A DNA stretch of 64,000 nt, from assembly GCF_029960645.1 (NCBI RefSeq), contig NZ_JASBQY010000001.1:21641-85640 (forward strand), in the 5' to 3' direction. This DNA comes from Arthrobacter sp. AL12. Lineage in GTDB: Bacteria > Actinomycetota > Actinomycetes > Actinomycetales > Micrococcaceae. Both the position numbers and the translations under genes were made by a program. Of this stretch, positions 52,467 through 61,804 are shown piece by piece. Numbering within the stretch: position 1 is the stretch's first letter; every line of letters begins with the position of its first letter. The notes beneath the pieces were generated by a model that was not told where the DNA came from, searched no databases, and worked only from the letters and a program-made list of their open reading frames with translations.

Positions 52467-55283
52467 TCAGCCGGTGTTGCGCAGGCCCGCTGCAACGCCG
52501 TTGACCGTGATCAGCATGGCGCGCTGGAGCCGTTCGTCGATCTCGCCGTTGGGCATGCTCCCTGCGGCGGCCTCGGAACGGATCCGGCGCAGCAGTTCCA
52601 CCTGGAGGTAGCTGATCGGATCGAGGTACTGGTCCCGGATCTCCAGGGAACGCTTCAGGACGGGCTGCGCGTCGAGCAGCAGGTCCTCGCCGGTCAGCTT
52701 CTGGATCTCGGTAACGGTCAGCTCGTATTCTGCCCGGATGGTGCGGAACAGGTGGTGGAGTTCCGCCGGCACGAGGGTGGAGACGTAGTAGCCGGCGATG
52801 TCCATATCCGTCTTCGCCAGCGTCATTTCCACGTTGGAGAGCACCGAGCGGAAGAAGTGCCAGCTCTCCATCATCTCCACCAGCTGGGCCGAGTGGCCGG
52901 CCTCGCGGGCGGCCTTGAGCCCGGAGCCGACGCCGAACCAGCCCGGAACGATCTGCCGGGACTGCGTCCAGCCGAACACCCAAGGGATGGCCCGCAGGCC
53001 TTCAAGGCCCGCGCCGGAATCGGGCCGCTTGGACGGCCGGGACCCGATGTTGAGGGATCCCAGCTGTTCCACCGGGGTGGACGCCATGAAGTAGGCCGGC
53101 AGGTCCGGGTCATCGATCAGCGTCCGGTACCGGGCGAAGGCGGCGTCCGAGATGGTCTCCATCACGTGGCCGTAGCGTTCGCGCTGGTCCTCCGAGGTGC
53201 GCGGTGTGCGGTGCAGCGCGGAGCCCTGCATGACCGCCGCGAGCGAGAGTTCCAGGTTCTCGCGGGCGAGTTCGGGCAGCGAGTACTTGTCCGAAATGAC
53301 CTCACCCTGTTCGGTGAACTTGATCTCGCCTTCCAGCACCCCGTTCGGCTGGGCCATGATGGCGTCGTAGGTCGGCCCGCCGCCGCGGCCCACGGAGCCG
53401 CCGCGGCCGTGGAAGAGGCGCACCCGGACCCCGTGCTTCGCCGCGATGTCCCGGAGCTTGCGCTGGGTCTTGTGGATTTCCCACTGGCTGGTCATCACGC
53501 CGGATTCCTTGTTGGAGTCCGAGTAGCCGAGCATGATTTCCTGGATGTCGCCGCGCAGCCGGACCAGCTCGCGGTAGGAGGAATCGGAGAGGAGCCGGTC
53601 CACGATCTCGGCCGAGGCCCGCAATTCCTCCACGGTTTCCAGGAGCGGGGCGAAGCCGATCCTGGCATACGGGGCCGCGCCGAAGAGACTGACCAGGCCG
53701 GCCTCGCGGGCCAGCACCGCCGCGGCAAGGACATCGTCCGCGCCGCGGGTCATCGAGACGATGTACGTCTCGATCACGTCCGGGCCGTAGGTGCGCAGGG
53801 CCCGCCGGATCTCGCGGAAGACGTCATAGGTGCCGTCGGCGACGCCGTCGAGCTTGATCGGGTGGCCGGAGAGCGGGCGGCGGGAGGCGAGCTCGGACCC
53901 GAGCACCTCGAGCCGCTCGGAACGGCTGAGTTCCGCGTACCGGACGCCAGGCCCGCCGAGGCGGTCCATCAGCTGCCCGACGGCGTCGTGGTGGTGGTCG
54001 GCGTGCTCACGGATGTCCAGGGTGGCCAGGTGCAGGCCAAAGGAGGCGATGGCGCGCCGGACCCGGGCCAGGGCGCCGTCGGCGGCGAGGGCGGCGTGGT
54101 GGTTGCGCAGCGAGCGCTCCAGCAGGCCCAGCTCGGCGAGGAGCTCCGCGGTGGCGGTGTAGTCGCGGCCGGGTTCGTGCGTCGATCCGGCCGCCACGCG
54201 ACGGCCCGTGTTGAGCAGCTTGGCCTTGATGCAGGTGAGTTTGAGCCGGTACGGCTCCTGGGCGTTCAGTTCCAGGACCCGGCGGTCCAGGCCCGGGAGG
54301 TTCTTGAGGTCGACGTCGATCGAGTCCAGCAGCTCCTGGTCCGCCCCGGCAAGGGCCGTCGAGTTGGACAAGATGGAGATCAGCCCGTCGATCAGGCCGA
54401 TGCTGATCCGGATGGCGTGCTGGTTCTGGATCTGCAGGATTTCGCGGGTGACGGCAGCGGTGACGTTGGGGTTGCCGTCCCGGTCGCCGCCGATCCAGGA
54501 GCCGAACCGGATCGGCGCCTTCTCCACGGGGAGGCTGACTCCGTGTTCGGCGAGCAGTTCGGAGAGGTCCGAGAGCATCTCCGGCATGGCGTCGCCGAGG
54601 ATGCCGGTGAGGTAGTAGATCGCGTTCCGGGCCTCGTCCACCGGGGTGGGCCGGACCTGGCGGAGCTCGTCCGTCTGCCACATCTGGTCGATCACTTCTG
54701 CGAGCTGGCGGTCCTGGCGGCGGCGCGCGGAGGTCCCCTCGGGGGTGGATTCGGCAAGGATGTCCGAGAGCCGGCGGACCTTGTCCAGCACGGATCGGCG
54801 GGAGGCTTCGGTGGGGTGTGCGGTGAAGATCGGCCGGACGTCGAGTTCGTTCACGACCTCCTGCAGCACGGACGCGCCGGCCTGGCCCGCGATCTCGTCC
54901 ACTGCTTTGGCCAGCCAGCCGTCCTTCTCCTGGCGGGTGCGCAGCCCGCGGACGCGGTGGACTTGCTCGGCGGCGTTGGCCAGGTGGAAGTAGAAGGCGA
55001 ACGCGCGGACCAGATCGGTGGCCTGATCCAGGGGCAGGGAGCCGAGCAGTTCACGGACCTGCGCGACGACGTCGTGCGAACTCCACGGCCCGGTGGCATC
55101 CGCACCGCCCCGGGCGGCCTCCTTGGATTCCTTGGTCAGCAGGCGTACCTGCTCCACCAGGTCCAGGAGTTCTGGCCCGTGCTGGCGGACCAGGGATTCG
55201 CCAAGGAGGGTGGAGACCCGGCGGACGTCCGCGCGCAGTTCGGAGGCGAGATCTGTGCCGGTATTCATTGCAGTGTCAGCCAT
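52467..55283 (-). CDS. ppc: phosphoenolpyruvate carboxylase
   Basis: Anaplerotic enzyme: PEP + bicarbonate to oxaloacetate. 938 residues, full length. Catalytic motifs [16 protein letters not shown] (His) near residue 155, the second site [16 protein letters not shown] and [15 protein letters not shown], and C-terminal [16 protein letters not shown] second Met lies 5 residues in. Its opposite partner pckG is at 0.2-2 kb. Confidence 0.97.
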   Translation of the reverse strand: MADTAMNTGTDLASELRADVRRVSTLLGESLVRQHGPELLDLVEQVRLLTKESKEAARGGADATGPWSSHDVVAQVRELLGSLPLDQATDLVRAFAFYFHLANAAEQVHRVRGLRTRQEKDGWLAKAVDEIAGQAGASVLQEVVNELDVRPIFTAHPTEASRRSVLDKVRRLSDILAESTPEGTSARRRQDRQLAEVIDQMWQTDELRQVRPTPVDEARNAIYYLTGILGDAMPEMLSDLSELLAEHGVSLPVEKAPIRFGSWIGGDRDGNPNVTAAVTREILQIQNQHAIRISIGLIDGLISILSNSTALAGADQELLDSIDVDLKNLPGLDRRVLELNAQEPYRLKLTCIKAKLLNTGRRVAAGSTHEPGRDYTATAELLAELGLLERSLRNHHAALAADGALARVRRAIASFGLHLATLDIREHADHHHDAVGQLMDRLGGPGVRYAELSRSERLEVLGSELASRRPLSGHPIKLDGVADGTYDVFREIRRALRTYGPDVIETYIVSMTRGADDVLAAAVLAREAGLVSLFGAAPYARIGFAPLLETVEELRASAEIVDRLLSDSSYRELVRLRGDIQEIMLGYSDSNKESGVMTSQWEIHKTQRKLRDIAAKHGVRVRLFHGRGGSVGRGGGPTYDAIMAQPNGVLEGEIKFTEQGEVISDKYSLPELARENLELSLAAVMQGSALHRTPRTSEDQRERYGHVMETISDAAFARYRTLIDDPDLPAYFMASTPVEQLGSLNIGSRPSKRPDSGAGLEGLRAIPWVFGWTQSRQIVPGWFGVGSGLKAAREAGHSAQLVEMMESWHFFRSVLSNVEMTLAKTDMDIAGYYVSTLVPAELHHLFRTIRAEYELTVTEIQKLTGEDLLLDAQPVLKRSLEIRDQYLDPISYLQVELLRRIRSEAAAGSMPNGEIDERLQRAMLITVNGVAAGLRNTG

Positions 55284-55549
55284 GTCAACAGTCTTTCGAG
55301 GGGTCGGCGAGGCTCGTACACTGCGCTGGATACTGTGAGCCGGGTTACGTGTTCCTATGGGATGTTACCCGCAGCGTCGGCAGCTTGGGAATCCGTCTCA
55401 GCTAGTGTCAGCCCGGCGACGGGGATCCCTCGCCCGGGCATTGGAGGCGGGCCTTCAGGCCGGGGGAACGGCGATCCGGCCGGCGGAGTCGACCCGCACT
55501 GTACCCGCCGGCCCGTTGCCCAACCAGGTCCATCTGTGGTTGTGTAACT

Positions 55550-55645
55550 CCGTGGAGGGGAGTATCCCCACGTTGTTCCGTCGTCAGTCCGGCCCTTGAG
55601 CGGCCCGGCGGGCAAGCCCCCTGTGGCGGGAAAGACCTCCGGTTG
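55550..55645 (+). promoter_or_regulatory. manganese (yybP-ykoY) riboswitch
   Basis: GGAGG (55554) pairs with CCTCC (55636). The conserved loops GGGGAGTATCCCC, CGTCGTCAGTCCGG and GGGAAAGACCTCC are present in the right order, ending 35 bases before a TerC-family start. TerC-type manganese exporters are classical targets of this class. The 55284-55549 stretch to the left is otherwise without a recognised feature and should contain the ppc and terC promoters. Confidence 0.75.
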
Positions 55646-55676
55646 GTATTAACTGACTGGAAGCGGGTTCCCCCTG

Positions 55677-56246
55677 ATGAATGTTCCCTTTTGGGCCTGG
55701 TTGGCCGTCCTTGGCGTCATCGTTCTGATGCTTGCTGTGGACCTGTTCGCGCATCGCCACACACATGTGATCGGTGTCCGTGAAGCGGCGCTATGGTCTG
55801 CTGCATGGGTTGCCTTAGGAGTTGGTTTCGGCGCCCCGGTATGGCAGGTTTACGGGGCAGAGTTCGGCCAGCAGTATTTCGCCGGATACCTTATCGAGAA
55901 GTCGCTGGCCGTCGATCATGAGTTCATTTGGGCGATCATCCTCACGTACTTCGCGGTGCCCCGCGAATTCCAGCATCGGGTGCTGTTCTTCGGCGTTCTC
56001 GGCGCCTGGGTGTTTCGCGGTGTCTTCATCGCCGCCGGCGCCGCGATAATCGCCAGCGCGGAGTGGGTGCTCTACCTCTTTGCGGCGTTCCTGCTGCTGA
56101 CCGGCTACCGGATGATCCGCCACCGCAACGAGCAACTGGACGCGGAGGAGTCCAAGGTCCTCGGCTTCTTCCGCCGGCGCGTGCCCATGACACAGGACTT
56201 CCACGGTCAACGCTTCCTGATCCGCAAGAACGGCGCCTTGCTTGCG
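55677..56246 (+). pseudogene. truncated TerC-family manganese exporter
   Basis: The first 190 residues follow TerC (VIVLMLAVDLFAHRHTHVIG, LIEKSLAVDHEFIWAIILTY, RVLFFGVLGAWVFRGVFI, FLIRKNGALLA). Then homology stops; the frame continues into unrelated basic residues until 56549. Full-length members have roughly 320 residues, so the C-terminal half is missing. It keeps an intact yybP-ykoY riboswitch and start, and was probably lost by a deletion that joined it to a TetR gene at about 56246. Confidence 0.8.
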
Positions 56247-56769
56247 CGCGGCGGGCATCGATACGATCATCACCGAATCCGGCGTCGCGAAGGCCACGTC
56301 CTACAAGTACTTTCCGGCCAAGGACGATCTGATCCTCGCCTACCTGGAAAAGGTGGACGGCGTCTGGACCGGCCAGCTCCACGCCGCCGCCGAGGCCGCC
56401 GGGCCGGACCCCGCAGACCAGCTCGCGGGACTCTTCGACGCCCTCGCCACAGCCTGCCGGCGGGACGGCTACCGCGGCTGCGCCTTCATCAACGCCGCCG
56501 CCGAGGCCGCCGCCGGCACGCGTGTGCACGCGCGTACCGTGGCGCATAAACAGCACGTCCTGGCATGGATCCGGGGGCTGGCCGAACAGGCCGGCGCCCG
56601 GGATCCGGACCGGCTCGCACGCAGCCTCACCCTGCTGCTCGACGGCGGACTGGCCAGCGGGGTCCTCGACGCCGACCCCGCAGCCGCCTCAGCCGCCCGC
56701 TCCACCGCGGCGGAGCTCGTGGCCGCCAGCCTCAGCCGCCACGCGGCACCCTCACCGCACCGGCCTTAA
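56247..56769 (+). pseudogene. headless TetR-family regulator
   Basis: It begins inside the DNA-binding domain at GIDTIITESGVAKATSYKYF and continues PAKDDLILAYLEKVDGVWTG to a normal C-terminus. The first helix and start codon are missing; the frame differs from that of the TerC fragment. A TTG at 56242 opens the frame but would give a domain without helix 1. Inactive as a DNA-binding protein, most likely. Confidence 0.78.
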
Positions 56770-56814
56770 CGGCACCGGCCCTCACGGCAACGCCGGGGCA
56801 GGTCAAGTCCATTC

Positions 56815-57222
56815 GCGTGGTGTAACGCGGTTGTCGCGTGTTTCTTGATTTTGGTTAGGCGCTGAGCGCCAGTTCGGGTTGGGGCCCTCGTGTTCGGTGG
56901 TTGCTGCGGGAATGGCGCCGTCGGTCTGTGATTGTTGGATGAGGCCCAGTCTGAGGTGGCGGCGGGCTTCGATCCGTTCATCGTGCTGTTCGGCGGGGAC
57001 GGCGCCGACGAGCCGGATCAGCGCGGCCCTGCCCGGGAAGATCCCGACGACGTCGGTGCGGCGCCGGATTTCCCGGTTGAGGCGTTCCTGCGGGTTGTTG
57101 ACCAGACTTGTCGCCAGAGGCCTTTGGGGAAGGGCGTGAACGCGAGGATTTCTTCTCGGGCGGCTTCGAGGTGGTCCGCGACGCGGGGCAGCTTCTCGGC
57201 GAGGGCGACGAACACGCCGTCG
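56815..57222 (-). pseudogene. IS256-family transposase, C-terminal fragment
   Basis: [20 protein letters not shown], then [11 protein letters not shown] and, after a single-base frameshift, [20 protein letters not shown] match the C-terminal third of IS256 (mutator-type) transposases. No start, no catalytic first half. The left end (about 56815) is approximate. Confidence 0.78.
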
Positions 57223-57530
57223 GTCGCCACGATTTACGCGTACCGCGCTGCCACGTCCGGGGCCTCCTCCGGTTGGGGTTTCGACCGGGCGAAGATCATG
57301 GCATCACTCGACATCGTCGCCAACAGGTGTTCCTCCACTGTGCCGGAGGAGACGCCGACGAAGACATCCGCACCGGCGAGAGCCGGCGCCGGATACCACG
57401 ACGCGGAGTGACGAGTGTTCCCTACCGAGCACTTTGGCACCGTTTGGTGAGCGCAGCCAGGACCAAGACGGCCGTGCCGTGCTGGTCGTCATGCATTACC
57501 TGGTCAGTTTCCGGAGGGATACTCAGCCAT
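57223..57530 (-). pseudogene. malic enzyme fragments
   Basis: VMHDDQHGTAVLVLAALTK (near 57500) and ADVFVGVSSGTVEEHLLATM then [20 protein letters not shown] (near 57300) are two pieces of an NAD(P)-malic enzyme in different frames, with internal sequence lost. A stop interrupts the next motif (Y-A-stop-IVATD), and the reading then runs straight into the IS256 fragment. Confidence 0.78.
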
Positions 57531-57550
57531 GGACTTGAAAACCCGCTCCG

Positions 57551-57591
57551 TTGCGCCTTCGAGAGGATCGTCCTATACTGACTAGTCGGTA
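57551..57591 (+). promoter_or_regulatory. promoter with TetR-type operator (module 2)
   Basis: TTGCGC (57551-57556), a 17-bp spacer and TATACT (57574-57579) form a good promoter. The imperfect palindrome TACTGACTAGTCGGTA (57576-57591) overlaps the -10. Its core ACTGAC-N2-GTCGGT is the same as that before module 1 except one base. Confidence 0.75.
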
Positions 57592-57618
57592 CAAAAGTGC
57601 TGACGAGAGAGGAATGAC

Positions 57619-58296
57619 GTGCAGACGACACTGGTGGCGGATGACCTGACCGTGAGTCACAAAAGAGGCGCGGTCTACGGCCCGGTGAGTTTCAGAGCCG
57701 ACGATGGCCTGACAGTGATCTGCGGTCCGGCGGGCAGCGGCCGCACCAGCCTGCTGCTCACCCTTGCCGGCCGGATGAAGCCCAGTACCGGCACGCTCTC
57801 CGTACTAGGCGAGGAGCTGCCACGGCACGCCCGCCGCATTCAGCGCAGCACCGGAGTCTCTGGGTTCCACGGCATCGACACGCTCGAGGATTCGGTCAGC
57901 GTGGGCGCGGCCATCCGCGAGCGCCACGCCTGGCTTGCACCGTGGTGGGCCTTCATCCGCGCCGTCGACGACGCCGAGGTCGCCCGCGTCTGCGGCCCGA
58001 TCTTCGGCGATATCCCGATTCCGGCCGCAAGCACCATGATCTGGGATCTCGACGAGGTCGGAATGGTGCTGTTGCGTGCCTCACTGGCCATGATGAGCCG
58101 GCCCCGGATGCTTTTCTTCGACCAGGTGGAACAGGTGCACTCTGCCGACGCTCGCCGGCAGCTCTGGGACCGGCTCGGCGCCATTGTGGCCGCCGGCACC
58201 CCCGTGGTGGCCTCGGCCATCGCACCCGACTTTGAAATGTGGGCGGATCTGGGTATCAGCCCGTCTGTCCAGTACATGAACCAGGAGATCCGCTAG
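57619..58296 (+). CDS. ABC-ATPase-like protein of YhgE/Pip module 2
   Basis: 225 residues from GTG, AGAGAGGAA upstream. P-loop ICGPAGSGRTSLLLTLAGRM keeps the glycines, but the Lys is Arg. The signature region (IWDLDEVGMVLLRASLAMM) has no LSGGQ, and Walker B LFFDQVEQ has Gln for the catalytic Glu. Less degenerate than its paralogue at 5229 but also probably unable to hydrolyse ATP. It ends immediately before the YhgE/Pip start (TAGATG). Confidence 0.78.
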   Translation: MQTTLVADDLTVSHKRGAVYGPVSFRADDGLTVICGPAGSGRTSLLLTLAGRMKPSTGTLSVLGEELPRHARRIQRSTGVSGFHGIDTLEDSVSVGAAIRERHAWLAPWWAFIRAVDDAEVARVCGPIFGDIPIPAASTMIWDLDEVGMVLLRASLAMMSRPRMLFFDQVEQVHSADARRQLWDRLGAIVAAGTPVVASAIAPDFEMWADLGISPSVQYMNQEIR

Positions 58297-60429
58297 ATGT
58301 TCGCCTTCCTCTCAACCGGCACGGAGCTGCGCCGCTTCGGTAAGGGCACGCTGCCCAAGATCGCGCTTGTCGTTTTGATGTTCATCCCCCTGATCTACGG
58401 CGCCCTCTATCTCTGGGCGTTCTGGGCACCCGACAAGGAGCTCAGCCACCTCCCCGTCGCCCTGGTCAACTCCGACACCGGCGCCATGCGCGACGGCAAA
58501 GCTGTCACCGCCGGAGATGACCTGGTCGACAAGCTCATCGAAGGCAACGATCTGGGTTGGGTCGAAACCAGTGCGGCCGACGCCGCAACCGGAGTCAACA
58601 ACGGCGACTATTACTTCTCCGTCACCATCCCCGCCGATTTCTCCACGGATGCCGTCTCTGCCGGCACCGACACCCCCGCCCCGGCTGAAGTGCAGGTCGA
58701 CTACAACGACAGCAACAGCTTCCTGGCCTCAACCATGGGCAAGCAGGCCATGGTTCAGCTGCGTGACGCAGTATCCCTGAACATCGGCGACCAGACCGTC
58801 AACGCAATGCTCGTGGCCGTGAACGAAGCCGGTGACGGCATCCGCAGCGCCGCAGAGGGCGCGGGTACCCTTGCCGACGGCCTCACGACAGCCGAGACCG
58901 GCACGGGCAGGCTCGTCGACGGGCTGGGCGAGCTGTCCAGTGGCGCAGTGACCCTCGACAACGGGGCGGCTAAGTTGGCCGACGGTTCGTCAACACTGGC
59001 CACCGGAATCGGGACGCTGTCCAACGGCGCCAGCACCCTCTCCAGCTCATCCGTTCAACTGGCGGATGGCGCTCAGCAAGTCTCCGGAGGCACCCAGCAG
59101 GTGTCAGATGGAATGGCCGCCGCCGCCGCAGGGGCAGCCACTCTTGCGGGCTCGTCAGACCAACTTGCTGCCGGGGCCGCCAGCATTTCCTCCGGCACCA
59201 AACAGCTCGCTACGGGAACTGCATCACTCTCGGGAGGCCTGAGCGACCTCGCGGCCGCCATGGCTGCTGCACCGGCCGGAACCCCGGCGTCCGCCTTCCT
59301 GCCCTCCGTGACGAAACTCTCCGACGGCGCGCTCACGCTCGACACCCAGACCCAGGGTGCGGCAGGCCAGACTGCCAGCTATGCCACGTCAAGCGGCCAA
59401 TTCGCTGCCGGCGTCACCACGCTCTCGGATGCCCTCACGGCCGGTGCCCCCGGTGCCGCCCAGGTCGCCTCCGGTGCCTCCGATGTCGCCGCCGGCGCCA
59501 GCGCGCTCTCCGCCGGAACGGGCCAACTCGCCAGCGGTGCAGCCACGGCCGCAACCGGAGCGAACACCCTCGCAGACGGCAGCTCGGCCCTGTCCGCCGG
59601 GACCGGCTCGCTCGTCGAGGGCAGCAACCAACTCGTCGACGGCGGTACCGCCCTTCAGGACGGCACGGTGCAGCTCGCCGACGGCAGCCGCACTCTCGCC
59701 GATGGCCTCCGGGACGGTGCGGCAGCCGCACCGGACGACAGTGATGCGCAGATCGCCGCCAAGGCCTCGGTCATCTCGAACCCGGTCGACCTCAACCAGA
59801 CCTGGGAGAATGCCTCCAGCAGCTTCGGTGAGGGCTTCGCTCCGTTCTTCATCGCCCTGGCCACCTTCGTTGGTGCGCTGATCACTTGGCTGATCCTTCG
59901 GGCTCTGCCCACCAGGGCACTGGCGAGCGCCGCCTCCGGTCTGCGTGCCACCATGACGGGTTTCCTTCCTGCCATGGCGATCGGCCTCAGCCAGGTCGTT
60001 ATTATGGTTCTGGTGCTCGTTTACGGCATCGGCCTCACCCCGGCGCACTGGCTGGGTATGTCGGCGTTCATCTACCTCACGACTCTGGCGTTCCTGGCGC
60101 TGCAGCAGATGTTCATCATCCTGCTCGGCACCGCGGCCGGCCGCGTGGTCAGTCTGGTGCTGCTGATGCTGCAGCTGAGCTCCTCAGGCGGCACCTATCC
60201 GGTGGAGACGACCCCGGTCTTCTTCCAGGTCATGCACCCGTGGATGCCCGCCTCATACGTGGTCTCCGGACTGCGGCAGCTCATCACGGGCGGGATCGAC
60301 TCTAGACTGTGGCTGTCCGTGCTCGTGCTCGTGGGCATCCTGGTCGGCTCCATCGCCATCAGCGCCTGGAGCGCGTCCCGTCAGCGGATGTGGACCATCA
60401 CCCGGCTGCACCCCGAGCTGTCCATCTAG
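58297..60429 (+). CDS. YhgE/Pip-domain membrane protein (module 2)
   Basis: 710 residues. N-terminal helix LPKIALVVLMFIPLIYGALY matches the module 1 protein. A long extracytoplasmic region of GxxxLxxGxxxL repeats (residues 190-490) follows, and a six-helix C-terminus with SSGGTYPVETTP. Likely forms a membrane complex with the ATPase-like protein. Paralogue of 5951-8029 with the same gene order. Confidence 0.87.
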   Translation: MFAFLSTGTELRRFGKGTLPKIALVVLMFIPLIYGALYLWAFWAPDKELSHLPVALVNSDTGAMRDGKAVTAGDDLVDKLIEGNDLGWVETSAADAATGVNNGDYYFSVTIPADFSTDAVSAGTDTPAPAEVQVDYNDSNSFLASTMGKQAMVQLRDAVSLNIGDQTVNAMLVAVNEAGDGIRSAAEGAGTLADGLTTAETGTGRLVDGLGELSSGAVTLDNGAAKLADGSSTLATGIGTLSNGASTLSSSSVQLADGAQQVSGGTQQVSDGMAAAAAGAATLAGSSDQLAAGAASISSGTKQLATGTASLSGGLSDLAAAMAAAPAGTPASAFLPSVTKLSDGALTLDTQTQGAAGQTASYATSSGQFAAGVTTLSDALTAGAPGAAQVASGASDVAAGASALSAGTGQLASGAATAATGANTLADGSSALSAGTGSLVEGSNQLVDGGTALQDGTVQLADGSRTLADGLRDGAAAAPDDSDAQIAAKASVISNPVDLNQTWENASSSFGEGFAPFFIALATFVGALITWLILRALPTRALASAASGLRATMTGFLPAMAIGLSQVVIMVLVLVYGIGLTPAHWLGMSAFIYLTTLAFLALQQMFIILLGTAAGRVVSLVLLMLQLSSSGGTYPVETTPVFFQVMHPWMPASYVVSGLRQLITGGIDSRLWLSVLVLVGILVGSIAISAWSASRQRMWTITRLHPELSI

Positions 60430-60467
60430 GCCTTGGGCCCGCAGCAACACCGACGAAAGGACTGGCA

Positions 60468-61040
60468 ATGCCCCGGGCGACAGGAACAAAACGGGCCATT
60501 CTGGATGCCGCGCTTGAACTGGCCGCCACCCGGGGTATCACCGGCACCACGATGGACGACGTCGCCGAGCGCGCCGGTGTGGCCAAAGGCAGTCTGTATT
60601 ACAACTTCAGCTCCAAGGACAAGCTCTTCGAGGCTCTGTTGCAGGAGGGGGTCGGCGCGCTCGCCGACTCCCTCCAGGCGGCGCGGATCGGCCTGTACGG
60701 CCGTGCCGCTCTGGAGGCATTGATCATCGTGCTGCTCGATCGCATCGAGGCCAATGCCGGTCTGGCCAAGCTCATGGCGGCCGAGATCTTTCGGACCGAC
60801 CGGGCCTGGCAGAAGACCCTGTTCGCTCTCCGGCACGACGCACTCGCGGTCTTCGCCGCGGCGATCGCCGAGTCCCGGCCGGCTACTTCGGCGGCCGGCA
60901 CGAGCGGCCTGATGGCGTCGAGCGTCTTCGGGGCCGTGCTGATGGCGGGCCTGGAGTGGCTCGTCTTCGAACCGGAGCGCCACCGCGACGAGGTGTCAGC
61001 CACCATCCTGGAGTCCCTCTCCGGTCGCCTGCTCGCCTAA
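60468..61040 (+). CDS. TetR-family regulator of module 2
   Basis: 190 residues from ATG 60468, AAAGGA upstream. HTH TMDDVAERAGVAKGSLYYNF, SSKDKL, closely resembling the recognition helix of the module 1 TetR (VSKGTVYYNFGSKSDL), in line with the common operator core. 38 bases from the YhgE/Pip stop; probably an autorepressor. Confidence 0.9.
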   Translation: MPRATGTKRAILDAALELAATRGITGTTMDDVAERAGVAKGSLYYNFSSKDKLFEALLQEGVGALADSLQAARIGLYGRAALEALIIVLLDRIEANAGLAKLMAAEIFRTDRAWQKTLFALRHDALAVFAAAIAESRPATSAAGTSGLMASSVFGAVLMAGLEWLVFEPERHRDEVSATILESLSGRLLA

Positions 61041-61208
61041 TCCCGTGATTCGCCGGTGCCCCGACCGGTCCGCGACGCAGGATATTGCGACCGTGATGGC
61101 CGCGCATCCCAAGTCCTCGCTGGCCCGGTCGGCTTCGGCCGACTACGCGCACAGCCAGGGTCACCTGCTAGAGGAATCCCACTGCATCGCCGGAGGCGCT
61201 AGGCGTAG

Positions 61209-61450
61209 TCACTGGCCACGGCGCGGGCGGAGGCGCTTCAGCTCGCTCTGCAGCCGTGCGTTGACCGCTTCCAGCTCCAGCACCTTGGCCACGCCGGCCA
61301 GATTGAGCCCCTCCTCCAGTAGCTCGCTGATCCGCCGCAGCACTTTGAGGTCCGAGTCGCTGTCCTGCCGCGTGCCCCCGGCGGTGCGGTCCGGCGTCAG
61401 CAGTCCCTTCCGCTGGTAGAGCCTGATGTTCTGCTGCCCGGGCCCGGGCA
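61209..61450 (-). pseudogene. MerR/HspR-like regulator fragment
   Basis: NIRLYQRKGLLTPDRTAGGT, then LKVLRRISELLEEGLNLAGV and a coiled C-terminus (LELEAVNARLQSELKRLR) match HspR-type MerR proteins. The first helix and start are gone: the frame continues upstream into IS256 transposase sequence. It would not function without its N-terminus. Confidence 0.72.
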
Positions 61451-61650
61451 GCTGGGCCACGACGGAGACCTGGGGCTTCGAGAGCCGGGTGATGCCCAGG
61501 GTTTCGACGAGTTTTTCCATCCGCCTGGTGGAGACCCCGAGCAGGCAGCAGGTCGAGACCACGGTCGTCAGGGCGGCTTCGGCACGGCGGCGGCGCTCCA
61601 GCAGCCAGTCCGGGAAGTAGGAGCCGTGAGGCACTGTTGAACGGCGCCCT
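61451..61650 (-). pseudogene. IS256-family transposase, N-terminal fragment
   Basis: GSYFPDWLLERRRRAEAALT, LLGVSTRRMEKLVETLGITR and LSKPQVSVVAQ are the region before the catalytic core of IS256 transposases. It is joined in frame to the MerR/HspR fragment, giving one open frame 61209-61772. Same strand as the C-terminal fragment at 56.8-57.2 kb, on the other side of module 2. Confidence 0.78.
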
Positions 61651-61739
61651 AAGCGCCGCCTAACATCCGGGAAATCTCCGGGCTCTCCGGCCTGCCGGTG
61701 CTTCCGGGCAACTCTATATTGACATATCTTGAGGTTTTG

Positions 61740-61756
61740 TTGACAACTTCTGTCAA
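61740..61756. promoter_or_regulatory. inverted repeat TTGACA-N5-TGTCAA
   Basis: Perfect 6-bp arms upstream of the nuclease gene, in an AT-rich patch that also holds another TTGACA (61719) and CTTGAGG. The repeat could be a -35 combined with an operator. Confidence 0.5.
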
Positions 61757-61804
61757 TACACGCTGCCGTCACTCTGGCGGTCAGCCTGCCTCAAGGAGCC
61801 CCCC

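Noticed and set aside
52752..55547. 931-codon plus-strand frame opposite ppc
   Set aside because: Antisense shadow; the catalytic motifs are on the minus strand.
55677..56549. 290-residue intact TerC protein
   Set aside because: Homology ends after residue 190 and the remaining frame is antisense-like basic sequence over a TetR gene.
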